Part shown: positions 51,097-59,418 of the stretch, in pieces
Layout of the letters: the number at the start of each line of letters is the position of its first letter
How positions within the stretch are numbered: position 1 is the first letter of the stretch
NCBI RefSeq assembly: GCF_947179015.1
Contig: NZ_CAMXCM010000003.1
Span: forward strand, 62,001 to 126,000
Source of the DNA: Commensalibacter communis
Lineage (GTDB): Bacteria > Pseudomonadota > Alphaproteobacteria > Acetobacterales > Acetobacteraceae
Direction of reading: 5' to 3'
Length of the DNA stretch: 64,000 nt
Notes under the pieces: generated by a model
Told to the model about the DNA's origin: nothing
Seen by the model: the letters and a program-made list of their open reading frames with translations, nothing else
Databases searched by the model: none
Position numbers and translations under genes: made by a program

Positions 51097-52953
51097 ATGT
51101 CTCGAACTCATATTGCTCTTGTTGGTAAAATAGCAGCCTTTGCTTGTGTTGTTTTTATTATTTTATGTATTTGTTTTTATAAAACAATTCGTACTGGTTT
51201 TATCGAAGCCCAATTTAACCGCGCCAGTATGTATATACAAGGCGAGGGTAACCCTCAGGATTTTAAAAAAGCTCGTGAGTATCTAGAGCAATCCGCAAAT
51301 GGTGGGAATGATGATGCTCAATATATGTTGGGTGTTATGTATGAAAAAGGTCAAGGCGCTTCTCAGGATTTAAACAAAGCAATTGAACTATATAAACAAG
51401 CTGCGATGAAAAATCATGCCAAAGCACAATATGCTTTGGGCAGCATGTACGATCATGCTCGCGGTGTTGAAGAAGATCATGCTGAGGCCGTAAAATGGTA
51501 TGAAAAATCTGCTCAACTTGGCAATGCTGCAGCACGTTATGCTTTGGGCTTTGCATATTTTAATGGGATAGGTACTGCTAAAAATATTGAAAAAGGATTG
51601 GATTATTTAAAAAAAGCTGCAGGAGATGGTTACGTAAAAGCACTTGTATATCTGGGATCTTTGTATTTCGAAGGGAAAAATATTCCTGCTGATCCAAAAA
51701 AAGCGTTTTCGTATTTCGAACAAGCTGCTTACAAAGGTAATCATGACGCTCAATATTATCTTGGTTTAATGTATGAAGATGGAAACGGTGTCGAGCGTGA
51801 TTATTCCAAAGCAGTCTATTGGTATGAAAAATCCGTAAAAGCACATTCAAAATCAGCTTTCCATTTAGCCAGATTATATAGAGATGGCTTAGGGGTAGAG
51901 GTTAATTATAATAAGGCATTCGAACTTCTTAAAAAAGCAGCAGGTGGAAATAATATTCAAGCCCAATATTTATTAGCAACCTTGTATGACAAGGGGGACA
52001 ATATCCCACAAGACAGTACAAAAGCAGCCTTTTGGTACGATAAAGCAGCAAAACAAGGTGATAATAATGCCTCATATATGCTTGGCGAAATGTATATGAA
52101 TGGCAGAGGTGTTAATGAAGATCCTTCTGAAGCATTTAAATTATTTCAACAAAGCGCCCAAAACGGTAACGCGTTGGCACAATATAAAATCGCCTCTATG
52201 TATTTTAAGGGGATTACCGTTCCAATAGACCATCAAAAAGCAATTGAATGGTATGAAAAAGCTGCTAATCAAAACAATGTGGGGGCTTTATGTATGCTTG
52301 GGGATATTTACGCACAAGGGCTAGACGTGCCTAAAGATATGTCAAAAGCCATAACATTCTATCAAAAAGCTGCAGATCAGGGAAATATTGAGGCTGAATT
52401 AAAGCTGGGTTCATATTACTTAAATAATAGCAAAGAGTATGATAAAGCAATTACATGGTACCAAAAAGCTGCAGACAAAGGAAATGTTCAGGCTATCTTG
52501 CAATTAGGGCAGATCTACGAACATGGGTTGGGTGTTCCTGTCAACTATCAAAAAGCATTCGAGATTTATAATAAAGGCATTAACAGCCATAATCCTGAAT
52601 TGCAATATGCGCTTGGTCAGTTATATAAAAACGGGCTAGGGACTGTTAAAAACATAGATCAATCCAGAAAATTGTTCAAACAATCTGCACAACAAGGGTT
52701 TGTTGGATCTCAACGAGAATTTGCAAAGATTGAGCTGTCAGAGAATGTTCAAAATCCTGATAAGCAAGCAGCTCTTTCTTATTTACAAGCAGCTGTCAAA
52801 AACGGTGACGCAGAGGCGATGTTCATTTTAGGGAATTTATATTCAAATGGATCAAATGTAACCAAAGATAGTAAACATGCATCCGATTTATTCGCTCAAA
52901 GTTGTCAAAAAGGCTTTAAAAATGCTTGTCACGTTTCGAAATCAGCGCATTAA
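51097..52953 (+). CDS. membrane-anchored Sel1-repeat protein, sixteen repeats
   Basis: A 618-residue protein with an N-terminal membrane helix (IAAFACVVFIILCICFY), then about sixteen Sel1-like repeats to the end. Repeat 12 is shortened (IEAELKLGSYYLNNSKEYDK). The last unit ends in a Cys pair (SCQKGFKNACHV), like the six-repeat protein, which links the two by descent. Such proteins act as scaffolds, sometimes in stress or host contact. The partners are unknown. It is the third member of the array. Confidence 0.9.
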   Translation: MSRTHIALVGKIAAFACVVFIILCICFYKTIRTGFIEAQFNRASMYIQGEGNPQDFKKAREYLEQSANGGNDDAQYMLGVMYEKGQGASQDLNKAIELYKQAAMKNHAKAQYALGSMYDHARGVEEDHAEAVKWYEKSAQLGNAAARYALGFAYFNGIGTAKNIEKGLDYLKKAAGDGYVKALVYLGSLYFEGKNIPADPKKAFSYFEQAAYKGNHDAQYYLGLMYEDGNGVERDYSKAVYWYEKSVKAHSKSAFHLARLYRDGLGVEVNYNKAFELLKKAAGGNNIQAQYLLATLYDKGDNIPQDSTKAAFWYDKAAKQGDNNASYMLGEMYMNGRGVNEDPSEAFKLFQQSAQNGNALAQYKIASMYFKGITVPIDHQKAIEWYEKAANQNNVGALCMLGDIYAQGLDVPKDMSKAITFYQKAADQGNIEAELKLGSYYLNNSKEYDKAITWYQKAADKGNVQAILQLGQIYEHGLGVPVNYQKAFEIYNKGINSHNPELQYALGQLYKNGLGTVKNIDQSRKLFKQSAQQGFVGSQREFAKIELSENVQNPDKQAALSYLQAAVKNGDAEAMFILGNLYSNGSNVTKDSKHASDLFAQSCQKGFKNACHVSKSAH

Positions 52954-53061
52954 TCCAGGTATTGGTTTTTCAATTTAGTGGTCATTTTTATGTTTTTTAT
53001 ATATAAATTATAGGCAATATTTCAGTTATTATTTTTAAACATCAAAACGGGAGTTGACCCC

Positions 53062-54516
53062 ATGTATATAGGTATTGATATAGGAACGTCTGGTATCAAA
53101 GGAATTGTGTTGGACGATAATCACCAGATCCTGGCCAGCCATACTGAAAAATTAACTGTATCTCGACCTCAGCCATTATGGTCTGAACAAGATCCTAACT
53201 CTTGGTGGGAAGCGACTGACAAGGTTATTCAAGCTTTGGGTAGTCAAATTTCTTTAAAAGATGTGCAATCTATCGGTCTAGCTGGTCAAATGCATGGTGC
53301 TGTTTTATTGGATAAAAATGGTAAAATCTTGCGCCCTGCGATTTTGTGGAATGATGGACGTAGCTATCAAGAATGTATAGAGCTAGAAGAGGCCGTGCCA
53401 GAGTCTCGTAAAGTCACTGGTAATTTGATGATGCCGGGCTTTACCGCACCTAAGATTTGTTGGGTACGTAAATATGAACCTGCAATTTACAGTCAAATTG
53501 ACAAAGTTTTGCTGCCAAAGGATTATTTGCGTTGGTTAATGAATGGTATTTTTGCCTCCGATATGTCTGATGCTGCGGGCACAATGTGGATGGATGTGGG
53601 CAAGCGCTCTTGGTATAAACCATTATTGAATGCTTGTGGTTTATCAGAAGATAATATGCCTAAATTGTTCGAAGGCAACCAGTCAACTGGAACGCTTAAA
53701 CCAGAACTTGCAAGCCGTTGGGGACTTTCTAATAAAGTCACTATTGTTGCAGGTGGTGGCGATAATGCAGCAGGAGCGATTGGCGTTGGTATTTGGCGCA
53801 AAGGTCAAGCAATGCTATCTTTGGGAACTTCTGGGGTTTATTTTGTTGCAACCGATGGGTTTTTAAGCAATCCAGAAAAGGCAGTACATAGTTTTTGTCA
53901 TGCTCTACCTAATACTTGGCATTTAATGTCTGTGATGCTTAGCGCTGCTTCTTGTTTGGATTGGGCAACGAAAATCACAGGCGTTAATTCTGTTCCTGAG
54001 CTTTTACAATTGGCTGAAACAACAGGTCAAGATCCTACGTCTATCTTATTCTTGCCCTACTTATCTGGTGAGCGTACTCCACATAATAATGCCCAAGCAA
54101 CAGGATGTTTTGTTGGATTAACTCATAAACATGATCGCAAAGATATTGCTCGTGCTGTTGTTGAAGGGGTCAGTTTGGGATTGGCTGAAGGAATGGAAGT
54201 TTTGCATGCCACAGGAATAAAACCTGACCGTATCAGCTTAATTGGTGGTGGTGCAAGAAGTGCTTTTTGGAGACAATTATTGGCAGATGTGACGGGTCAA
54301 AATTTGGATTATCGTCAAGGTGGTGATGTAGGGCCTGCATTAGGGGCTGCTCGTCTCGCAATGTTGAGTGCTAATCCTGACGTTCCGTTCGGTGATTTAT
54401 TACCAGAACCCTCTGTTGAGGCATCTTATGATCCTCATCCACAGATTAGTGCTTTATACAAAGAAAAATATGAGCAATTTAAAAATACATATCGTGCATT
54501 AAAGCCAGTTTTTTAA
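53062..54516 (+). CDS. xylB: xylulokinase
   Basis: A 484-residue FGGY kinase that makes xylulose 5-phosphate. The pattern fits XylB well: IGIDIGTSGIKGIVLDD, LAGQMHGAVLLD, the ADP site region and the catalytic Asp in AGGGDNAAGAIGVG, the stretch LSLGTSGVYFV, the end of domain 1 at FLPYLSGERTPHNN and the C-terminal ISLIGGGARSAFWRQLLADV. The ribosome site is GGGAG at 53049-53053. No xylose isomerase or transporter is near, so it may serve xylulose or D-arabitol use with the polyol cluster, or a scattered xylose pathway. A terminator follows directly. Confidence 0.93.
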   Translation: MYIGIDIGTSGIKGIVLDDNHQILASHTEKLTVSRPQPLWSEQDPNSWWEATDKVIQALGSQISLKDVQSIGLAGQMHGAVLLDKNGKILRPAILWNDGRSYQECIELEEAVPESRKVTGNLMMPGFTAPKICWVRKYEPAIYSQIDKVLLPKDYLRWLMNGIFASDMSDAAGTMWMDVGKRSWYKPLLNACGLSEDNMPKLFEGNQSTGTLKPELASRWGLSNKVTIVAGGGDNAAGAIGVGIWRKGQAMLSLGTSGVYFVATDGFLSNPEKAVHSFCHALPNTWHLMSVMLSAASCLDWATKITGVNSVPELLQLAETTGQDPTSILFLPYLSGERTPHNNAQATGCFVGLTHKHDRKDIARAVVEGVSLGLAEGMEVLHATGIKPDRISLIGGGARSAFWRQLLADVTGQNLDYRQGGDVGPALGAARLAMLSANPDVPFGDLLPEPSVEASYDPHPQISALYKEKYEQFKNTYRALKPVF

Positions 54517-54531
54517 TTTTTGATTCGATGT

Positions 54532-54567
54532 AAAAAAGCTAATCTAGAGTTAGATTAGCTTTTTTTA
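54532..54567. terminator. bidirectional terminator
   Basis: AAAAAAGCTAATCTA (54532-54546) pairs with TAGATTAGCTTTTTT (54551-54565) over a four-base loop. T follows on plus and, through the A run, on minus. It serves xylB and the convergent small gene. Confidence 0.9.
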
Positions 54568-54864
54568 TTAGTGATTGTGACGATCTTGGTTATTATGATG
54601 GTCGCGATGATTATGACTATTATGATTACGTTGATTTTGATTATTGTTATAACCGTTATTCATATTGTCTAATTTTTTTTGTAAACCATCTCTTTTTTTA
54701 CAAAATCCGATTGCAGCTCTTTGATTAGGCAAGTTATTTTTACAGTTATAATCAGCTATATCTCTTTGTTTTGTTATTTGTTGCACAGCATTATTTTTAC
54801 CTTGAGCCAAAGATAATGATGGAACTAATAATAGGGATAAGGCTGATATTATATATTTTCTCAT
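54568..54864 (-). CDS. small exported His/Asn-rich protein
   Basis: A 98-residue protein. A clear signal peptide (MRKYIISALSLLLVPSLSLA) is followed by a helical middle with two Cys (DYNCKNN and GFCKKRD), which could be disulphide-linked, and then a low-complexity His/Asn/Asp/Arg tail of 28 or so residues ending QDRHNH. The tail looks able to bind metal (Zn, Ni, Cu), but no binding is known. The ribosome site GAGGAAG is good. Signal peptide and tail are similar in kind to the neighbouring 157-residue protein, so the two may be a family. Confidence 0.75.
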   Translation of the reverse strand: MRKYIISALSLLLVPSLSLAQGKNNAVQQITKQRDIADYNCKNNLPNQRAAIGFCKKRDGLQKKLDNMNNGYNNNQNQRNHNSHNHRDHHNNQDRHNH

Positions 54865-54994
54865 GTCTTCCTCAACAAACTATTCTTTGAATGATGCATT
54901 CAATATAAAAAATGATTTTGAATAAATTATGAAGATTAGATAGTAAGCGTTAGAAAAAGCTACTCAATTATGTTGAATAGCTTTTTTGCTTTGG

Positions 54995-55468
54995 TTAATC
55001 GTTATGATGGCCGTGTTTGTGGGAGTCATGATTATTTTGTTCATGACGGTCTCCACGGTTGTGATCATTGTCGTCACGAGAATTACGATGATCCCCACGG
55101 TTGCGATCATTGTCATCACGAGAATTACGATGATCCCCACGGTTGCGATCATTGTCATCACGAGAATTGCGATGATCCCCACGGTTGCGATCATTGTCAT
55201 CACGAGAATTGCGATGATCCCCACGGTTGCGATCATTATCATCACGAGAATTGCGATGATCTCCACGGTTGTGGTCATTGTCATCACGAGAATTGCGATG
55301 ATCTCCACGGTTGTGGTCATTGTCATCACGAGATTTTTGTTGCTGACTTCCGTTATCTTCATTTTGACTAGACGTTGTCGTCGTAGTTTGTGAAGCCTCT
55401 TGTTCTTGAGCGAAAGAAACAGATGGAAGCAAAAGCATTGATAGGGCAAGTAAAGCGTATTTTTTCAT
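54995..55468 (-). CDS. exported protein with seven 14-residue tandem repeats
   Basis: A 157-residue protein. The signal peptide MKKYALLALSMLLLPSVSFA is followed by a Thr/Gln/Asn linker, then seven copies of SRDDNDxNRGDHRN, and a His-rich end (SHKHGHHND). The repeats, rich in Asp, Arg, Asn and His, should be disordered and very hydrophilic. They could bind metal or nucleic acid or act as a spacer. No known domain is seen. The MKK start at 55468 follows a GAGAG site and is preferred over an ATG four codons earlier. Signal peptide wording is close to the 98-residue protein downstream (LALSMLLLPSVSFAQ against SALSLLLVPSLSLAQ). Confidence 0.75.
   Translation of the reverse strand: MKKYALLALSMLLLPSVSFAQEQEASQTTTTTSSQNEDNGSQQQKSRDDNDHNRGDHRNSRDDNDHNRGDHRNSRDDNDRNRGDHRNSRDDNDRNRGDHRNSRDDNDRNRGDHRNSRDDNDRNRGDHRNSRDDNDHNRGDRHEQNNHDSHKHGHHND
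55040..55333 (-). repeat. 42-base tandem repeat, seven copies
   Basis: Units begin at 55053, 55095, 55137, 55179, 55221, 55263 and 55305, counting the CCACGGTTG segment, exactly 42 bases apart. All encode the 14-residue unit of the exported protein. Copies differ by one to three bases, two types of which alternate by block (gttgcgatc against gttgtggtc). Copy number may vary between strains. Because 42 divides by three, the other frames are open too; they are not genes. Confidence 0.95.
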
Positions 55469-55718
55469 TGGATCTCTCATTTATATTTAATATGGTTTCG
55501 TTTAATATCTATAACAATTATGGATAAAATATGAAGAATGCGTGATTAAATAAAGGTATCTTTAGTTCTTGTAAGTTTGTCTGTTACAAATAAAATTACC
55601 GATAGTTTTCATATTAAATATAAATATCATAATTACATGAAAGGAAATAACGATTATATCGTTTCTGTAAAATAGTCATTTAGTTTCGAAGAAATGAATT
55701 GGTAAGGTTCAAGAATGC

Positions 55719-56021
55719 TTATGTTTGACAAATAATTTTAATATCATCCAAAGCCTCTTTTATTTTTCCTGTATGTTTTCAAGGATAGATGTAATCAAAG
55801 CTATATTAACTTTTTCATACATTCTGGCAATATGTCCAATATAAGTAATGGACAAACCAACAATGTCTTCATCTTCATACATATTGATGATGTCTAAGCA
55901 CATTTGTTGATATCATTCGAAATCATCGATATTAAAACTTAGCTCAAGCAATGCATCAAGAATTTGCTTTTTATCTTGTTGCTGAGCAATAGTGAGAAGA
56001 GACTTGATATTAATTAAGGAA
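55719..56021 (-). pseudogene. decayed HEAT-like small protein gene
   Basis: The minus strand reads IKSLLTIAQQQDKKQILDAL and LELSFNIDDFE, then an in-frame TGA at 55913-55915 where relatives would have Trp, then YQQMCLDIINMYEDEDIVGL and SITYIGHIARMYEKVN up to QEK and a TAA. A one-base shift at that TAA restores IKEALDDIKIICQT with its own stop at 55719-55721. The order (...GLAITxLGHIARxxxKxN...ALDDI) resembles small HEAT-repeat proteins that I recall as immunity-like. There is no start codon. At least one stop and one frameshift make it a pseudogene. Confidence 0.7.
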
Positions 56022-56068
56022 CAATATTATTGTTCGTGACTAAACAAATAATTATACAATATTGTTCC
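56018..56068. repeat. inverted repeat GGAACAATATT
   Basis: GGAACAATATT (56018-56028) and AATATTGTTCC (56058-56068) are a perfect 11-base inverted repeat 29 bases apart. The left arm also starts a 7-3-7 palindrome, GAACAAT-ATT-ATTGTTC. It lies at the 5' edge of the decayed HEAT-like gene and 30 bases past the ABC1 kinase stop. It may be a hairpin terminator for the kinase gene or a scar of insertion. Confidence 0.6.
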
Positions 56069-56099
56069 CTAAACTAAACCTTATTAGTATTAAAAATTA

Positions 56100-57461
56100 T
56101 TATTCTAATGGAGGCGGAACTTTGGCAATTTCCATCGCTTTTGCTTGGTTCCTGTCAAGTTCATCAGCATCAAAATTGGCAATCATCTCTTGGAATAAAT
56201 GATGCCAGTTTAATTTTGCATCAAGACGCGTAAACAAACTTCCTAGCCCAATAGCAGACCGATCAACCAATACAAATTCACGTGGTGGCGTAATGCCTCC
56301 AGTCTGTTGCAGGCCTTTGTGGACTTTGGCAGCAATTTTGCGCCCTAAATCAGGATCGCTATTATCTTGGATTGAACGTTCTTTATCTTGCGTCAATGGG
56401 GCATAAAGGAATCTTGCCCACTCATTTAGAATATCCATCGTCTCTTTAGAAAGATTTTTAAAGCCCCATGCTGTATAAGCATGATGTGCCAGTTCATCGT
56501 CATTTGTCTCAATGGCTTTACAAAGATCAATCACGCCTTTGACGAACTTGCCTTTGAAAATACGAATTGAACCGAAATCAAGCAAACATAAATGATTGTC
56601 AGGGTTAATCAAAAAATTACCCATATGTGGGTCGCCATGAATAACACCATATTGGTAAAAAGGTATATACCAAGAACAGAATAAAGAACGTGCAATGTCA
56701 TTACGATGGGCTTGATCCAAACCGCCCTCAATCATTTGGCGAAGGCCTTTTCCTTCAACCCAATCCATTGTTAATAACCGACTGGTTGATAATTCTTCGA
56801 TCATATTTGGAACAATAGTGCGTTTATTCTTTTCTAACATTAAAGAGAACAAACGCATATTCGCGGCTTCTCTCTTATAATCCAGCTCTTCTTGTAAACG
56901 CGTCACAAGTTCTTTATAGACTTCATCTTGTTTAATCGCATTATCAAGACGATGGTAAAGCCCGATTAACAAACGCAACTGTTTAAGATCAGATTCAACC
57001 GTGCTGGCCATATCTGGATATTGTAACTTACACGCAACCTGGCGGCCGTCGGGCAGCGTTGCTTTGTGCACTTGACCCAAGCTGGCTGCTGCGGAGGCTT
57101 CTTGGGAAAAAGACGCAAAATGCGTTTCCCAATTGGCACCCAGTTCTGCTTTCATACGGCGACGCACAAATGACCAACCCATCGGTGGAGCATTTGATTG
57201 TAAATGAGCCAATTCATCTGCATATTCATCAGGTAACACATTGGGAATGGTGCTCAGTAATTGAGCCACTTTCATCATTGGCCCTTTGAGCCCACCCAGA
57301 ATATTTTTTAACTCTTCAGCATGTGCAGATTTATTGACCGATATCCCCATCTTTTGACCAGCTAGACGGGCAGCAATCCCGCCCACCGCTGTTGTGGATT
57401 TAATCATTCGGCGCATGCCACCCAAGAGGCTAGTTTTGTCTAAATTGTCATCTTTTTCCAT
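56100..57461 (-). CDS. ABC1/UbiB (COQ8-like) atypical kinase
   Basis: A 453-residue ABC1-family protein kinase-like ATPase. The family marks are GPMMKVAQLLSTIPNVLPDEY (the KxGQ-equivalent), AAASLGQVHKATLPDGRQVACKLQYPD (A-rich loop and nucleotide Lys), LDYKREAANM (Glu), the catalytic-loop region GVIHGDPHMGNFLI, and the metal site LCLLDFGSIRIF. Members support ubiquinone biosynthesis in some way; this one has no clear C-terminal membrane helices, so it is closer to the soluble ABC1 group than to E. coli UbiB. It starts three bases after the pepF stop and is co-transcribed with it. Confidence 0.88.
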   Translation of the reverse strand: MEKDDNLDKTSLLGGMRRMIKSTTAVGGIAARLAGQKMGISVNKSAHAEELKNILGGLKGPMMKVAQLLSTIPNVLPDEYADELAHLQSNAPPMGWSFVRRRMKAELGANWETHFASFSQEASAAASLGQVHKATLPDGRQVACKLQYPDMASTVESDLKQLRLLIGLYHRLDNAIKQDEVYKELVTRLQEELDYKREAANMRLFSLMLEKNKRTIVPNMIEELSTSRLLTMDWVEGKGLRQMIEGGLDQAHRNDIARSLFCSWYIPFYQYGVIHGDPHMGNFLINPDNHLCLLDFGSIRIFKGKFVKGVIDLCKAIETNDDELAHHAYTAWGFKNLSKETMDILNEWARFLYAPLTQDKERSIQDNSDPDLGRKIAAKVHKGLQQTGGITPPREFVLVDRSAIGLGSLFTRLDAKLNWHHLFQEMIANFDADELDRNQAKAMEIAKVPPPLE

Positions 57462-57464
57462 GGC

Positions 57465-59285
57465 TTATGCCTGTTCCAGTTCATCAATAAATTGAGAAAT
57501 AACGTCTAATCCTTTGCGCCAAAATGCAGGGTCAGAGGCATCCAAGCCAAATGGAGCCAATAATTCTTTGTGCTTTTTAGTGCCGCCAGCTTGTAGCATT
57601 TCCATATATTTTTCTTGGAAATTGTCATGTCCATCTTGATAGACTTTGTAAAGCGCATTGACTAAACAATCTCCAAACGCATAAGCATACACATAAAATG
57701 GGGAGTGAATAAAGTGCGGGATATAAGTCCAATAGGATGCATATACTGGCGTAAATTCAAATGCTGGCCCAAGGCTGGCTTGTTGGGTTTCCATCCAGAA
57801 TTGACCAATTTGTTCAGGAAGTAACTCATTCGTTTGACGAGCTTCATGAACTTTACGTTCAAATTGGTAAAAGGCAATTTGTCGAACCACCGTATTTAAC
57901 ATATCTTCGACCTTACGGCTTAACATGATACGGCGTTGTTCTGGTGTTTTTTGGTTTTGCAACAGGCTTTGGAAGGTCAACATTTCACCAAAAACGCTGG
58001 CGGTTTCAGCCAAAGTTAATGGAGTGTTAGATTGAATATATCCTTGTTTTGCAGCCAAAAGTTGATGAATACCATGTCCTAACTCGTGGGCGAGGGTCAT
58101 GACATCTCTATTGCGCCCATGATAGTTTAATAAGATATAAGGATGGACTTGTGGAACGGTTGGATGTGCAAATGCACCCGAAGATTTCCCTGGGCGTAAG
58201 GTTGCATCAATCCAAGGTTTTTCTAAAAATTCCTTAATCATACCACCCATTTCTGGATTGAAATCATTATAAGCAGTATGAACAATTTCTTTGGCTTGTT
58301 CCCAAGGAATTAATTGGTCATTATCATCAGGTAAAGGCGCATTCCGATCCCAATGTTGTAATTTATCCAGCCCTAACCATTTTGCTTTTAATGCAAAGTA
58401 ACGGTGTGACAAGCGTTGATAATCTTGGGTAACCGCATTGACCAACGCATCGACGACTTCGTCTTCGATCATATTATCGCAATTACGTTCAGAATCAACA
58501 CGAGGGAATTTGCGCCATTCGTCCGTAATATGTTTGTCTTTTGCTAATGTATTGGTGATTAAAGAGAATAAACGTAAATTGCTATTAAAACTTTCCCCTA
58601 ATCCTTTCGCAGCATGTTCTCTGACTTGACGATCGCCAGAGGAGAGCTTGTTTAATGCTTCACCAAGGCTGACTTTCTCCTCTTGCACAGAAACTTGCAT
58701 AGCGGCCAATGTTTCGTCATAAAGTCGGTTCCAAGCGGCTCTGCCTGTGACGGATTTTTCATGTAAAACTTTTTCAATTTCGTCACTTAATTGATAAGGA
58801 CGAAATACACGAATAGTATCCAGAAAAGGTTTCCAAGATAATAAAGCTTCGTTAGAAAGCTTATTATTCAAAGCATCTTCGGAAATGCGATTTAACTCTA
58901 GGGTAAAAAAGAGCGTTTTGGTGCTGATGCTTGTGATTTGTTCGTTAATATATTGGTAAAATTGTGCATTTTTAGCATCGGTTGAATCCGTAGCAAAAAT
59001 TAATTGTGCATAAGAACCAATTCGCCCCAAGATTTCGCTGACCTCTTGATATAATTCAATCGCCAGAGCAATTTCTTGACCCGAAGCATCGGCAAGATTG
59101 CCTTGCCAGTTGGCAGCAAAGGTTTCTACTTTTTCGCGTGCTTTTTCAAGGTCATTTTTTAATTCTGGACTGTCAGGGGAAGGGTAAAGGTCGGATAAAT
59201 CCCATGCAGGAAGCTCTTCACCGTTTGGTGTTCCTGATCCAGTTTGGTTTTGAGTATGATGGATAAAATGATCTGATAAAAACAT
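57465..59285 (-). CDS. pepF: M3-family oligoendopeptidase F
   Basis: A 606-residue metallopeptidase. The zinc motif HELGHGIHQ (near residue 399) and the third ligand region LAETASVFGEMLTFQ are seen. FAHPTVPQVHPYILLNYHG comes before it, and the long helical N-terminal half is as in PepF enzymes. They cut short peptides in the cytoplasm; no signal peptide is present. The ATG at 59285 is chosen; the first 20 residues (HHTQNQTGSGTPNGEELP) are loose. It heads the pepF-abc1 unit. Confidence 0.93.
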   Translation of the reverse strand: MFLSDHFIHHTQNQTGSGTPNGEELPAWDLSDLYPSPDSPELKNDLEKAREKVETFAANWQGNLADASGQEIALAIELYQEVSEILGRIGSYAQLIFATDSTDAKNAQFYQYINEQITSISTKTLFFTLELNRISEDALNNKLSNEALLSWKPFLDTIRVFRPYQLSDEIEKVLHEKSVTGRAAWNRLYDETLAAMQVSVQEEKVSLGEALNKLSSGDRQVREHAAKGLGESFNSNLRLFSLITNTLAKDKHITDEWRKFPRVDSERNCDNMIEDEVVDALVNAVTQDYQRLSHRYFALKAKWLGLDKLQHWDRNAPLPDDNDQLIPWEQAKEIVHTAYNDFNPEMGGMIKEFLEKPWIDATLRPGKSSGAFAHPTVPQVHPYILLNYHGRNRDVMTLAHELGHGIHQLLAAKQGYIQSNTPLTLAETASVFGEMLTFQSLLQNQKTPEQRRIMLSRKVEDMLNTVVRQIAFYQFERKVHEARQTNELLPEQIGQFWMETQQASLGPAFEFTPVYASYWTYIPHFIHSPFYVYAYAFGDCLVNALYKVYQDGHDNFQEKYMEMLQAGGTKKHKELLAPFGLDASDPAFWRKGLDVISQFIDELEQA

Positions 59286-59418
59286 GCTATTCCTATAATT
59301 AACAAAATAAATTTGGTTAAAGTAATTTATACTAATATATATTATTCAAAAAAGGAAAGAGTAACTGGAAATTAAATATAGTAATGGATTAATATTCTCT
59401 TTTTAAAAGAGTATGTTC

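Larger units (their letters stand above)
55481..56099. other. 619-base region with a decayed gene
   Basis: The left part (55481-55718) is AT-rich and should hold the promoter of the 157-residue exported protein; I see no gene in it. The right part holds a minus-strand pseudogene and an inverted repeat, listed separately. Confidence 0.6.

Noticed and set aside
55040-55333. Possible CRISPR-like array
   Set aside because: Units are directly joined with no variable spacers and code for a protein repeat.
54970-55393. Plus-strand frames over the 42-base repeat coding Cys/His-rich or Ile/Val-rich chains
   Set aside because: The repeat length is a multiple of three, so all frames stay open. The minus-strand frame alone has a signal peptide and ribosome site.
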